From Prorocentrum cordatum (taxonomy: Eukaryota; Sar; Dinophyceae; Prorocentrales; Prorocentraceae): a stretch of 64,000 nt of DNA. The notes beneath the pieces were generated by a model, which saw nothing but the letters and a program-made list of their open reading frames with translations, was not told the DNA's origin and ran no database searches. Each line of letters opens with the position of its first letter. The stretch's first letter is position 1. The stretch is taken from positions 126,001 to 190,000 of the forward strand of contig CAUYUJ010015695.1 in the NCBI GenBank assembly GCA_963575745.1, written 5' to 3'. Of the stretch, positions 1 to 10,928 are shown one piece after another. The position numbers and the translations under genes are program-made.

Positions 1-245
1 AGGGGTTGGGAGACCCAACCAACAGCTTCGCGTTAGGCGAAGCCCAGCTCCCGCTCTGTTGTACCGTGGTAACGATAGTCCCAATAGTAGGGAGCGAGCC
101 ATATCAAGCAGTATTTTGGTTTCGATGGCAAAAGAAACACCTCGCACTGAGGTGTAGTCAGATCTGGGCGGCCGGCCGCTTGAGCCAAACGGCCGCGGGC
201 ACACGTTCGCTTCCGCTCACCTATGTCCCCAGCTCACTCTAGAGT
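1..245 (-). repeat. E1 3' LTR (outer few bases cut off by the window edge)
   Basis: This matches 50691-50934 from the shared GGGTTGGGAGACCC block to the end TAGAGT. On the coding strand it begins ACTCTAGAGT. It contains a TTTGGCTCAAG motif (minus strand, 179-189), which resembles the end of the dinoflagellate spliced leader. A G/A-rich run on the plus strand follows immediately at 246-270. Confidence 0.9.
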
Positions 246-3200
246 CGGGGGGGGGGGAGAAAAAAGGCGGCAAAGGGCGGGGCCGCAAGGAAGGTGGACC
301 CGCATGCAAGTTGCCTTGCCTGTACTATTTTGTACATAAAAATACTCCTCAGGCGGCAACAGAACAGGATGTCTGGCCAGCCCGATAGGGAGTATGACTC
401 TGTAGGTCATGTTTGAAGGAGTGTATACCTCCCATGACCTGTAGGAGCATCTCTCTGTCGATGCTCCCTTTGGTGTGACCGTCCGCACTCATATCGCGGG
501 TGTCGCACCACTGAATACTGTGCACGGTTCAACGTTCCATCATCCGTCGTATCCAACTGATGTGTCCTAAAAGGGTACACTCAGTCGCCTTATTTAAATC
601 TTTGGTTTGACCAGGTTTTTTGTTTATATATATATAAATGATTTATTAATATTTTGAACCAAAAACAAACCTGTGGCCAAACTGAATGTGATGCTGAGGC
701 CACCCAACTCAAGTATGTCTTTCAACTGAGTGGGAGTGAGCGGCCCTGCGTGGAGCTCGTGCAGAGTCACGATCGTGGAATAACAGTCCTCTAAATTATG
801 GGCAGCTGCTAGTGTCTCTGCTGAATAGCTCGAGCAGACCTGCAAGCGGTGAGATATGCAGTACGCATCGATCAAGTGGCGACGACGGGCTTACCGGATG
901 GCGCGCTTCCACGCCGTAGCAGGTTTGCCCCGCGAATACCGTAGCCGTTGACGTCGTCATCGGCGTCTCCACTCAAGCGTCGGATACCTGAGTCGCTGTG
1001 CAGGTCGACATCGCCCGTAGGGGTCATCGCCTGATAGACGATCTGTTTGGGACAGGCCTGCAGTTTCCTGGTGATCGCGTTCAGTCGTCGCACTTGCATG
1101 GTCGGCTCTTGGACACGTTGTAGAGATACATTATACACCATCAACCACACCTGGGTGATCAATGCATACGCCAGCGCGCCTCTGAGGCTGACAAAACAAG
1201 TCTGCAACCATCTTGGACGCCTGGGCGTCAGCGTCGGCGCCGGTAAGTTCAGGATGTTGTATAGGACGGAGCTGCTTGATGTATTCGTCTTGGTCGAAAG
1301 CAACATCGCCGTCCGCATCCTTGATACATATATATATATATCACAACGCAATTGGTGCACGTGTGCTTGTTGAGTTTACACTTACCAAAGGTGTCTTCCA
1401 CGCACTTGACATACATGTCAATGGTGTCCTCAGCGCCGGCCATATTGAGATCATCAACATGTTTGGCCGTAAGCAAGATGCTGCTTCTCTCGAACTCCGC
1501 GTCGTAGGACGTGGGTCGGAAACCAGAACATCTCGTGGTCCTTCTGAGCATTAGTGAGAAAGCTCGGGGCGCGTCTTTGGTGCCAGTGCCTGGTTGAAGG
1601 CGCTGCAAGCAGTGCTTTGACCCGTCGTAGTGTTCGAACCCTGGGAGAGCCCGAAGCACCGCGGCCGATCCAGGCGGCAAAGTAGAACACACCACACGTT
1701 CCTTTTTCACCGGTTGCCTCAGCAAGTTCCTGGTAGGTCAACCCTTTCAGGAAGGCCATGTTGATGTCGAGGGAAGCAATGTTCCATTGCTTCTCGCACG
1801 CTGCCGCGCTCGCGAGTAGTCTCTGGCTTGACCGCCGCGCCGTTCCCGAAAAGGCTTCCGCGTCGAGAGCTTCAAGGTCCATGAGGCCTCGAAGCACCAG
1901 GCACAATCTGATGGTGCGTTCCATATCGCCCTTCTCGTTTTCACAAACTTCAATTTGTACCCATACCTCGAAGTCATGATGTTTGACGATTCAGATATGT
2001 CCTGCATGTTGAAAAACTCGTTGCCAAAACATGTTTTGAGTTCGGTGTAGAGGGCCTTCGATACTTTCTCGAGACCCGCCTGGACATCAACCTTCGCGAG
2101 GAGGTCGTCGCATTGACGACCACAGCTCGCTTTGCAGCGGCAGTAACAGTAACGCATACTCGCATAATGGTCACACGGTCGGCATCTAGTATCATGGGCT
2201 GTTGTTCGGACAGGACTACCTTTGACATTTCTGTCGTTAAGCAGAGTTCTACAGATTGTCCATGTCTGTCTGAGTCCAGTCCGTAACTGCAGTCTTCGAC
2301 CAGGGAACACAATGGGACATGATACGTCTCCTCGGTGTCGGAGTCGCGCGGGTGCCCCCTTAGGCAGGTGCCCCCGCTGTTCTTCAGCTACAGCGATCAG
2401 CACACTACGGCCTGGAACCATCTGCGCGGGAATCGCGAAAGATCCCCCCGTGGAGTTGCCTCCAGCAGTTCCTTTTCATCTTGCAGTTCTGCATACCACA
2501 CTTCCATGACGTGCGACTCAAAATCAGCCTCCGATTTCTCATAAATCGTACGAAGGCGCTCATCCTCATGTGGTGGTTCGGCGCATGAGGCTTCCCTTGC
2601 AGTTCCATCCGGCGTCGGTGCATCCGCCTTTTTCTCAAACCTTGTCACACCCTGGTCAAAGCCTGCTTGAGGTTTGGTGGACTTCAGGCACTGGATAATT
2701 CTAGAATGTGCTGATCCAGTTATATCGCGAATGTTCAGCGCGGGGCCTTCTGCTCCATAATAGTAAAATCCTGGATTCACATCGTTGTCATAGTGGACCA
2801 ATGTGCAACTGTCAGCGTAGGCAGACGGAGGTAGCCCATGGGTACCCTTGGCTAACCCAACCGAAACTACGTTCTCAATGCCGGAGAAGTGGCTGATAAG
2901 GCATTGTAAAACTAGCTGTACCTTAGGAGATCGACGGCTTGCACTTGTCATCTGAAGCATCCCCTTCTTGGTCGGTACATAGCCAAACTGTCATAGCAGG
3001 TCCCCTCGCAGGTAAACTGACCACGAGCGTCATCACTGTCCGAAGCGCAGCGTTGTCGGAGCCAATTTCTCTGGCTATGACAACTTCGATATAGAGCGAC
3101 TGTCGCGCATCGCCGTATTGTACCTGAACGTCGCGGCTTCCCACTCGAATGATAACTTGACCCCTTTCGGGATCGTTCCTTATTTCGGGATCGTTCCTTA

Positions 3201-5690
3201 CAAATGGGAATGGGCCACTCCAGCCCCCCCAATCGTCCTTCGTGATTGTGAGGCGATGGTAATCAACTAAATCTCCTTCATCGTAGTAATGCTGACCGGT
3301 AACAGTTGTCTTAGTGCGTAATGCACGGTTGATCTTGTCTACTGCTGTCGCCTGTGTGATAGCTTCAATGCATACCTTTCGTATCATCTGTCCACGGGAA
3401 TGATCCGACGTTTCCGTCGGCTGTTCGTGATCCAGGACAAGTAAGTCAGGGAACATTGCTGGTTGCCGTCCAAAGAGAGCGTTGCATGGAGACACCTCGT
3501 TGTAGAAGGTGAACGCTTTGGCGGCAAACAAGGCCTCATGCAGTAGTCGCGTGCACACAAGAGGTATGTCTAACCTGTTGAGACAGCTTCCACGACATGG
3601 GGTGGATGACGCAATATGCAACTTCTGGCTTCGATCGTCGTAGCGTGTTGCCCACGTGCACGTATCCTTAGTTCAATGACCTTTGACCTAAGAACTGTTT
3701 TCGCAATGTCGTTGTTGAGGGCACCCTCTCCGTCGGAGTAGGGTACCTTCGCAGGTCCAAACTGCATCCAGCACGGATGGTATGCATGGTATGCATCCAG
3801 GATATTGGTCATCGTCTTGTCTGGTATCTCCATACCAGTAGCACATGGAATGAAACGATCGAGGATATGTAATAGATTGTGTTCTTGTTTGTAGATCATC
3901 AGGTCACATTCCTCTTCTTCGTCGAAATTGCCAGGCAGTGCAGTAGATGGCACAACCGCGGCCCAGGCTTGTCCCAAGCCCTGCACTCCCGACATGTGTC
4001 GCAAACACCTTTGATCAGGTTGAGTCTGACGTTGTCCAGACGTATCTTGGTTAAGATGAGTCTCATCTCAGGCTCTTTAGTATGGAACCAACGCAAGTGT
4101 ATCTTCTGCAGCTCGCGTGTTACCAAGCTTGGGTCAAGGCTTCGTAAATTTTGTAAACTGATTTGTACGTCGAACCGCGACAAGTCTGGAAGTCGTGGAC
4201 GCGCAGCAGGGTTACCCGCTGGTGGCGGAGGAGGTGCATCTCCACCTTGCTGTCGGCCACGTCTGACTCTAACCTGCGGCAGTCGGAGGTGATCATCCGA
4301 GCTCCCAGCTCCACTCGAGGCAGGTTGCCCTGCAGCAGGTTCAGCAGCATGTCTGCCTACTTTAATATCATGGCTGCTGGCACCCGCTGTGGGTCCGGAT
4401 CTAGAGCCGGGTCTTAGTGCTCGTAGCCGCGCAAGCGGAGGTGCGGCTTGCGCCTCGGGTGGCGGTGCTGATGGTTCAGCAGGAGCTGGCGGCGCTTGTC
4501 CTGCTGCTGGTTCGGCAGGAGCCGGTGGTACCTGTCCATGATTGTCAGGCAGCTTCCAAGGTTTGCCAAACTTGCACTTGCCAGGTACCCGTACATGTCC
4601 AGGCTTGTTCCGGCCGTAGTTATTCTTGCAGCTCGGACATTCCCAATGGTAGTCTTTCTTATCGCACCACCACTAGTCATCGTTGCCTTCTTCGACTAAA
4701 TTGGGTATCTTGCGTGGCTTGATGCCCGCTTCTTTGTCGGCTCTCTGCATTAATTTTTGCTTGCTTCGGGCATCGGTCGGCAGGGGTGTCTGTTGTTCAG
4801 GATCCGATAAACTTAGCGTCGGAAATTCGGGAATAGAAGGGAGCACGCGGCCACGCTCAATCGAAGGGGGAGGGGGACGATCGTCATCGACGAACGCAAC
4901 TCGCCTTAGGCGTGGGCGTGGGTCCCCTTGTCCGATGAGAGCCGGTTCTAGCTGCCCCCAGTTACATCGAATACGTATGTTGGTTACACCGGTCGGCAAC
5001 GGTGCACCGTAATTGTACCCGATAAGCTGGTCCTGGATCTCGATGTCTTGTATGATCTGATAGTCGCTCAGGTTCATCGTTACCCGTCTGACGAGATGGT
5101 CCCATTCAGGGCCATTCTTCCGAGACTGAACGTAAGTTCGCACTCCTTTATCCACTCGCGCGTGGATGCTAAGGTGCACAGCACTCACCTGGTCTCTCTG
5201 TGCATCGTGTAAGTCCATTTGATCAATCAATCTCGCGGTCATGATGGCCAATGTTTTGTTGTGGCACTATGCCTTCTGAGCTCCGTGGCCATGCCGGCCC
5301 AATTCATGCTCAGTGAGTCGAGCAGGCGCCCCTGCTGTTTGGCACGTGCACCTCCACAAGTTGGTCGGGATGCGCGCGCAGGTAAGTGCCACTTGCAGAT
5401 ATGATCCGCTAGGCAACTCGGCAACTCACTTGAACGGTCGCATTTCAAACCGAAATGGCAGATCGCATACGCATGACCTGCAAGCCGAGATCTTCAATGG
5501 CGCTCGCATGGGACCCTGTTGCCAGAAATAACCTGGCGGTCCCACAAGTACAGTAGACATACGTAGAGCCCGAGCCATAGTCATCAAGTTTTGGATGCGT
5601 TGCTAATGCGGCTCTACCCGCTTTCCAGGTAGTCTCACGCACCAACCAGCGGGCGTTGCCAACCATAACAGGTGATGATATCTCGAGAGT
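246..5690 (-). pseudogene. pol: E1 pol, degenerate (integrase, RT, RNase H), C-terminal 5.4 kb
   Basis: Broken copy of the 2132-residue E3 pol, read right to left. The N-terminal conserved region is at 5250-5690 (MRMR and CTCG motifs). The acidic/basic linker is at 4673-5250. The integrase zinc-binding part and core lie at about 3570-4190 and still show the catalytic pattern ECDL..., SDGEGAL, TTIEAR. The RT is at about 1250-2050, with LDINMAFLKGL and the active-site variant KHVDD. RNase H is at about 620-1200 (SSYSAETLAAA). At least eight frame changes are needed to follow it. Small duplications add to the damage: a doubled 'gtatgcatg' near 3780 and a doubled 'gggatcgttcctta' near 3168-3205. 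It cannot make a functional polyprotein. E2 cut it at 5690. Confidence 0.88.
4321..4334 (-). repeat. Perfect micro-hairpin in E1 pol (GCAGG-TTGC-CCTGC)
   Basis: The stem GCAGG/CCTGC is fully paired with a 4-nt loop. On the coding strand the loop reads GCAA. The usual E3 version has GCGGG/CCCGC, so both arms have changed together. Confidence 0.75.
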
Positions 5691-5695
5691 AGAGC
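5691..5695. repeat. Target-site duplication of E2, left copy (AGAGC)
   Basis: AGAGC lies directly before the TG terminus of the left E2 LTR and again at 41864-41868 after the CA terminus of the right LTR. The duplicated bases come from E1 pol. Confidence 0.92.
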
Positions 5696-5892
5696 TGTGT
5701 ATGGGGTTGAAGTACAAGGGTACAGAACCCCTGATCCGTTGGTAGAGGGAAGGAGGGAAAGATGGATATCTTTTCCTCCTGCACGATCAAAGGTCTGATC
5801 GATCTATCCCAATACCTGAGCCCAAACGGCCAGGCGCAGGAGAGGTGAAGATAAGGAGTATATATGAGGGTATTACACGGGTTCTATTCACA
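5696..5892 (-). repeat. E2 3' LTR
   Basis: A 197-bp LTR with canonical ends (TGTGTATGGGG...TTCTATTCACA on the plus strand). It differs from the right copy (41668-41863) at about seven positions and one indel. On the coding strand it is preceded at 5893-5903 by the purine run GGGACGGGGGG, a normal polypurine tract for plus-strand priming. Confidence 0.93.
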
Positions 5893-6706
5893 CCCCCCGT
5901 CCCGAATCCCGCCCGTGAGGGTAGGACTCGGGAACAGAGGAAAAGATCCCGTCACCCTTTTACTCCTCCAATCCTCAATTCTGCCAGGCAGCTGAGCGCA
6001 AGATCTGTATAGCTTCAGCTGCGTCCCAATCGCGATAGCGCTCACGATTAGGCAAGGTAAGGTAAGAAGGAACACCCAGGGCCCCTGTTTCTTCGCCAGG
6101 CACGCTTTGGTGCCCCCTCGGCGCGCCCCCCAAAAAACGCTTCGGCACTCGAGGGCGGAGAAGAATGGGACACGGGTGGGCGGAGAAAGAGGATCTGAGC
6201 AAGTTAAAGCAACATCAGAAGCTGCCGCGCCTAAGCGGGGCAGGTGTTGCCACCAGCTCTCGGTCGAGAGCTGGGCATCAGATCATTCTCAACGCAATGT
6301 AAGCAAAGTCTAAAGAGTAAACGATAAAAAAATATGAGGTCGTGCTGATGAACACGATCGTGTTTAGAAACACGTCTAACGGTTAAATCAGAAAGTGCAC
6401 ATGAAGAGGGTGTATGGCCATATGTAAAGTCGTGGTTTGAAACACGAAAAGTTGCACACACATAAATGTATATATACACACATATATATATATATACATA
6501 TACATATACAAATATATAATCTGCATATGGCGACTCCCCGTGGCGTTGCTCCTTAGGAGGCTGCCTTGGGTTTCGCAAGGGCATGTGTGGTCACTTTTCT
6601 TGGATAATGAAGTGGCCTAAGATGATTGATTAGCCACCGCTCGAGGCGAACTTGTGCAATGATGAAGTTCCAGCCTTTCGAGCGGCGGGCCTGGCGGCCG
6701 ACTACA
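5893..6706 (-). other. E2 3' non-coding region
   Basis: No ORF that looks like protein lies between the last E2 gene and its 3' LTR. The region holds the polypurine tract at 5893-5903, one GGTG-TTGC-CACC hairpin at 6243-6254 and an AT-alternating stretch at about 6460-6520. Short ORFs here are not supported. Confidence 0.6.
6243..6254 (-). repeat. E2-class micro-hairpin (GGTG-TTGC-CACC)
   Basis: The stem GGTG/CACC is perfect with a 4-nt loop that reads GCAA on the coding strand. An outer GC/GC pair flanks an A-A mismatch (GCA...AGC). The same design recurs at 8346, 9114, 12891, 13546 and 38002, and with stem GGAG/CTCC at 11233. Confidence 0.7.
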
Positions 6707-8656
6707 CTACGCGTTACCCCTCTCATAGAACCTGTGGCCCCACATCCTGTGGCCATCATACGAGACGTAGCTCGTCGTGAAGGTCTCCCAGGGCGTCCTG
6801 GGGATCCAGTGGCGGAACCAATTATTGTACTGGATGTCACGTACGTATACGAACTCGTCGTTGTTGTCCGAAATGTACATCCAGCAGTTGATGTAGTAGC
6901 TCCAGCACCTGGGGCCCCATTGGCTGTCCTCTAGGTTGTCGCGCCACCACGTAGCGTAGTCCTCCGTCGCGCGCGCCCTCTTGGCGCGAGGAGGTGTCGC
7001 TGGTCTGCGGCTGTCGTCGCTGTCCTGCCGCTGAAAGGCAGCGCCGCGCTGCCCAGCGGGCATGTAGTCCTGCGCGCCAGAGGCGCTGGACCCTGCAGCG
7101 TCGCCAGGAGCAGGGCGCGGCGGCGGCGGCGGGCGCCGCGGCTGGCATGGCTCTATGGCATCATCAGAGCGTGGGGAGTGTATATCAGGTTCGATCGGAT
7201 CGGTTCTCATCCCTGAATCAACCCCCCTCTGGTCAGTGGAACCCAAGGCGGGCTCAATGGAGGCAAGCACGGCAAGCTTGCGCTGCGTGACTCTCTCACG
7301 AGTACCATCCCCTCTGGGAAGGGCAATCGTGACAAGTCCGCGCGCCTGCCTCGTCGTCCTCCGACCGGCTTGGCCAGTCCCGACGCTGTGATCGAGAATT
7401 CCACAGGCGTCTCGCATATCCTCGACGGTATAAGCCTTCTTGCCTTTATTGATGCGAGCGCCTGTCATTTGGTGGTGGAACTTCATATCATTCAGGAAAC
7501 GCTGAACGATGTTGGCAAAAGGGTGGCATAGAGGTCTGTCGTCCTCACGCTCGCCCATCAACCTGCACATGTGTGCAGGAGGGGAGCCTGCGGCGACCCG
7601 CTTCTGATACCTCTTCTTAGCAGAATTTGCCAATCTCCTCAGCGTGTCCTTCTCATGACCTGGAATGGAGCGCTTACCCATCATCAGGACCTGCGCTCCG
7701 TCTGCCATGTACCTCGTGATGTCGTCCTGGGAGAGCGTCGTCCTGATCCAGTGGGCCAACTTCTGGAGGTATGCCAGGTCGCTCTCGACGGCGGTACTTT
7801 TACCCGTAGCACCTACGGCAACAGTGTACTGCCAGCAGATATCACAAATGGTACCTTCATCTGTAACGATCCCTAGAGACAAGAAACGATCGCAATTCCG
7901 ACATCGCACGATATCATGCAGGATATCCTCTGGGGCCCCGTTAATCGCGAGGTGTTCACGGGACCCCCAGCGAGTGGCACGACCACTAGCAAGAACGCGG
8001 CCGATCTGATCCATGGCATCGCGGTTGATCTCGGCGGTCGGACGGGAGGCGATCGATCGGCTCATTCCCTCGATCTCGATCCTAAACGATCTTTCCCCTG
8101 GCAGTCCTACGCGCTCGGTCGTGTCGTTGTCCGCGTTGTCAGTATCACCATGGCATACGTTTTCTGCACGGGTACGGTTAGCCTCTTCCTGCAAGGCGGA
8201 CTCGTTGTCGCCCTCTTCGCGGTCGATCTCCTTCTGCCCGGCTATGATCCGTACCATGGTTTCTTGATCTGGAGCTGCGGATGCAACGCTGCCTGGGTCC
8301 TGGGGAATATCCTGCTCCGCGCCTGGGTCCTCATGCGGCGCGGCAGGTGTTTCCACCAGCTCCCTCCATACGGGGAAGCCTGGATTGCCAAATGTATGGA
8401 TACAATGTGTAAATAGATCACGCAACGTCTTGAGTGCAGGATGGTTCTGATGAGTAGCATCTTTTGTGGAATCACGTAGCTCCGTAATGCTGTCCAGCAA
8501 TATAAGTTGGTACACTTTAAAAATCCATTGAATGACGCCTGTTGTCGACTCCTCGATGACCTCTGGGCCCAGGTAATGTACCAACTTTTTGAAGAAGTTA
8601 TCCGCACTGCAAATCGGTAAGTCACGTGCCCATTTGTGGGTATGATTGTAATACAA
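6707..8656 (-). CDS. E2 downstream ORF, about 649 residues, unknown function with a four-cysteine knuckle
   Basis: This is the last gene before the E2 3' LTR. I do not recognise the family. The first 90 residues are hydrophobic/aromatic (WARDLP, NFFKKLVHYLGPEVIEE). A glutamate-rich linker follows. Near residues 255-275 there are two CxxC pairs, CRNC and CDIC, separated by 17 residues, which fits a small zinc ribbon. A proline- and arginine-rich stretch lies near residues 500-570, and the C-terminus is rich in W and Y. No ATG opens it. In-frame TAG and TAA codons sit just upstream (8657-8659 and 8675-8677), beyond which the same frame continues as plausible coding sequence, so the true N-terminus is uncertain. 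Two E2-class hairpins are near or inside it. Confidence 0.6.
   Translation of the reverse strand: MYYNHTHKWARDLPICSADNFFKKLVHYLGPEVIEESTTGVIQWIFKVYQLILLDSITELRDSTKDATHQNHPALKTLRDLFTHCIHTFGNPGFPVWRELVETPAAPHEDPGAEQDIPQDPGSVASAAPDQETMVRIIAGQKEIDREEGDNESALQEEANRTRAENVCHGDTDNADNDTTERVGLPGERSFRIEIEGMSRSIASRPTAEINRDAMDQIGRVLASGRATRWGSREHLAINGAPEDILHDIVRCRNCDRFLSLGIVTDEGTICDICWQYTVAVGATGKSTAVESDLAYLQKLAHWIRTTLSQDDITRYMADGAQVLMMGKRSIPGHEKDTLRRLANSAKKRYQKRVAAGSPPAHMCRLMGEREDDRPLCHPFANIVQRFLNDMKFHHQMTGARINKGKKAYTVEDMRDACGILDHSVGTGQAGRRTTRQARGLVTIALPRGDGTRERVTQRKLAVLASIEPALGSTDQRGVDSGMRTDPIEPDIHSPRSDDAIEPCQPRRPPPPPRPAPGDAAGSSASGAQDYMPAGQRGAAFQRQDSDDSRRPATPPRAKRARATEDYATWWRDNLEDSQWGPRCWSYYINCWMYISDNNDEFVYVRDIQYNNWFRHWIPRTPWETFTTSYVSYDGHRMWGHRFYERGNA
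8346..8357 (-). repeat. E2-class micro-hairpin (GGTG-TTTC-CACC)
   Basis: Perfect 4-bp stem inside a coding frame. The loop on the coding strand is GAAA, a GNRA tetraloop. The GCA...AGC flanks are the same as in the copy at 6243. Confidence 0.7.
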
Positions 8657-8677
8657 CTAGTATGTCTCTGAATTTTA

Positions 8678-8965
8678 TGTTTTGGATCGAAAATGTATAT
8701 CAAATCGTAAGTATGAGTATATTTTATCCACCACAATCTTGTCCCTGCCAGTATGCACCTCAATGATTTGTTTCACCTTTATCATAAGTGAATCCACCAA
8801 TAACTCCGACGTCCAGCGGTATATGCGGTGGTCATAGGATTGCTTGATCCACCTTGTATCCTCCTCTGGGTCGTAGTCGGGATGGTTGAGGAAGTCCTCT
8901 GGCGGGTCGATGATGTTATCGAGGATGCTCGAGCCGACGTCCTCGTCAGCCTGGATCTCTGCTGA
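8678..8965 (-). other. In-frame continuation downstream of a TAA, about 96 codons
   Basis: After the TAA at 8966-8968 the same frame stays open for about 96 codons. It reads as ordinary protein (for example DPPEDFLNHPDYDPEEDTRW and a K/I/V-rich tail) before a TAA at 8675-8677 and a TAG at 8657-8659. This suggests that 6707-9583 was once one frame, or that these stops are tolerated. There is no domain I can name. Confidence 0.45.
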
Positions 8966-9583
8966 TTAATCTGCCCTCATGTTGTCATTCGCTGCTTTCC
9001 CTTCGTCTGTGAGTGGGATGTTCGATATATCCACGATTACAGTAACCAGAGGCTCAGTAGATTGGCCTGCCTTTTGTTGGGATCCATCGTCTGCGGCAGT
9101 AGGATCCTCGGCAGGTGTGGCCACCAGCTCTTCGGGATCGGGTGTCCGAGGAGCGGGGCGTCTGGTCGGCGTACGTGGGATACGTGGCCTATAAATGCTC
9201 GGCATGCCAAGATATGGTAGATCACCAGAAGTTCTGTGTTGCTGTATTTGGTCGCGGCATGAAGATGGGCCTTCCAGCGCAATATTCATCTGCGTCGAGT
9301 CGATGTCGGTACGTATTGGCAAAGCAAAGACAACACCCTTGAGAGGCATGTTTTTGTCGTTGTACCATATGTTTACCCATCGTAAGCCATAGTTGAGGAT
9401 AGGTACTTGTACCGCAAAGAACTTGTCGAAGATGCCAAAATGAAAAATTGGTCCATAAATGTGGCCCTTGTTCATGAGCACCTTGGTTCTGTGGTTGCCC
9501 TTGGGGTAGTGGTTGTCATAATGATAACAATTGGTAGACCCCCAATTCTTAGTGACAATGAAGTCCCCCCATGCGAACATCAT
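8966..9583 (-). CDS. E2 downstream ORF, about 205 residues, unknown function
   Basis: It starts at an ATG (MMFAWGDF). The first 105 residues are rich in aromatic residues, glycine and asparagine (YGLRWVNIWYND and similar), suggesting a compact beta-rich domain. Then comes a proline/arginine/threonine linker (PRIPRTPTRRPAPRTPDPEE) and an acidic tail. It stops at TAA 8966-8968, and the same frame continues open past the stop. I do not recognise the family. It is not in frame with the Tpt1-like gene upstream; about 90 nt separate them. Confidence 0.5.
   Translation of the reverse strand: MMFAWGDFIVTKNWGSTNCYHYDNHYPKGNHRTKVLMNKGHIYGPIFHFGIFDKFFAVQVPILNYGLRWVNIWYNDKNMPLKGVVFALPIRTDIDSTQMNIALEGPSSCRDQIQQHRTSGDLPYLGMPSIYRPRIPRTPTRRPAPRTPDPEELVATPAEDPTAADDGSQQKAGQSTEPLVTVIVDISNIPLTDEGKAANDNMRAD
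9114..9125 (-). repeat. E2-class micro-hairpin (GGTG-TGGC-CACC)
   Basis: Perfect 4-bp stem in the linker of the 205-residue ORF. The coding-strand loop is GCCA. It shares the GCA...AGC flanks of the other copies. Confidence 0.7.
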
Positions 9584-9674
9584 AAAATATAGGTCTGCGA
9601 TTCCAATCTTTCTGCGTGATCTTTGATGTAATGGGTCGAAGGGCTTCTCGGCAGTATGATAAGGCGATCAACCA

Positions 9675-10844
9675 TTATCTGTCCTGTGTGTTGTGCTCGC
9701 AACTGTCAATCATAGCACGGACCATCGTTTCATCCAAAGCGTCGGCGTCGGATGCACGGCCAGCAGGGGTCGCCCCCAGCTGAGGGGCGATCGGTCGCTG
9801 AGCCGATGATGATGATGCATACGGCGTCTTTGGCTGCTGGTCCATGTCTTGTCCCATGTCAGTTGGTGCAATCCCGGGAGGATCGTCGATGATCTCCTGC
9901 CCAGGAAGAAGAGCACAAATTTCGCATTTGCTCAACGGTTGCCTCGCGGCCAATGGCGGGTAACCCCAGGCCGGGCCCTCCGGCCATATCTGCCGGCCGT
10001 GCTCATGGCGTGGTTGGAGACGGCGAATTGCAATGACTGCAGCGGCGGGAACCACATCTTCTGTCATAATAGCACCTTGGGCGCCCAGCCAAAATCTGCA
10101 ACCAGCTTTTGTGGCAATCTCCATGTTGATCACCAGCTCGACCTCGTTCTTGTAGTGTTTGAACTTGTATGATTGTACCGAGGTATGGGGATTCTTCTGG
10201 ACTTCGTCTATGTATGTGCTGGAACTGAAGAATGCCTCCGCGCGCGGTGATCCTTGATAATACTTGTCTCTCTGGGAAAATAGATCGATATAGCCGGGAA
10301 TGGCCCCTGACTTAAGGATGCTGCGCCAAGCACGAAATGTCGTGCCATGGTGGAGGTATTTCACGTCTGTCCATTGCAAGCTTTCCCAGCCCATGCTCCA
10401 TGGTTTGGAAAGTGGATTGACGCAACTGTGGCCTCCAACACATCTGATAGAAATAACGCTGTTCCAATCGAAACAGCTGGGATCGCCTCCTTCTGGTATT
10501 GGTTTGGCGCATATCTCGATCCGATTCTTCTGCGGGTCAATGTTCTTCTGGAACGCGCGAAGGATGAAGATCGGGTAATAATCATTCCAATCAGTATACC
10601 CGTCTTGTTCACCATCCTTTTTGAAATGCGCGATGGCCGCATCGGTGGATGGTCCGTTGTGGATTTTACGCTCACGGAATTTCCATTGGACCACATCCTG
10701 AAATTATTTCCAATTGCTTGGGATCTTCCACTCACGATCCGTCGTTTTCGGCCATATGTTGATGCGTCGATCGTGGAATTGGCTGATCTGGAACTTCTTG
10801 TAGTGGATCTCGTGGCGTAGCATCGTCGTAATGTCTTTGCTCAT
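9675..10844 (-). pseudogene. E2 Tpt1/KptA-like RNA 2'-phosphotransferase domain, interrupted by one in-frame TAA
   Basis: Tpt1/KptA enzymes use NAD+ to remove an RNA splice-junction 2'-phosphate. Reading from the ATG at 10844, the N-terminus SKDITTMLRHEIHYKKFQIS carries the family's Ser-Lys...Leu-Arg-His motif. Later come SIRCVGGHS (family: IRAxQGHS), HHGTTFRAWRSILKSGAI (family: HGT...W..I...GL) and EVELVINM...GCRFWLGAQGAIMTEDVVP (family: evliyid...G..Fy.s.ngVilt...vp). Of the four catalytic positions Arg-His-Arg-Arg, the first three are visible; the fourth, normally in a GMR motif before EV, appears to be lysine or lost. A TAA at 10704-10706 cuts the domain. The frame is shared with the 384-residue ORF upstream, from which it is separated by another TAA. 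It lies downstream of pol, unlike the copy in E1/E3. Confidence 0.72.
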
Positions 10845-10928
10845 CCATTTAGGATCTCCAAGCCACTCGTCCAGTAGTTCAGGGCCATAGCGTACCTCGT
10901 CGTACTGTGGGAGCGATATCCATTTCCA

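Noticed and set aside
8640-8730. Intron with a CGTAAGTATG splice donor
   Set aside because: The donor-like sequence is on the plus strand, while the genes here are on the minus strand.
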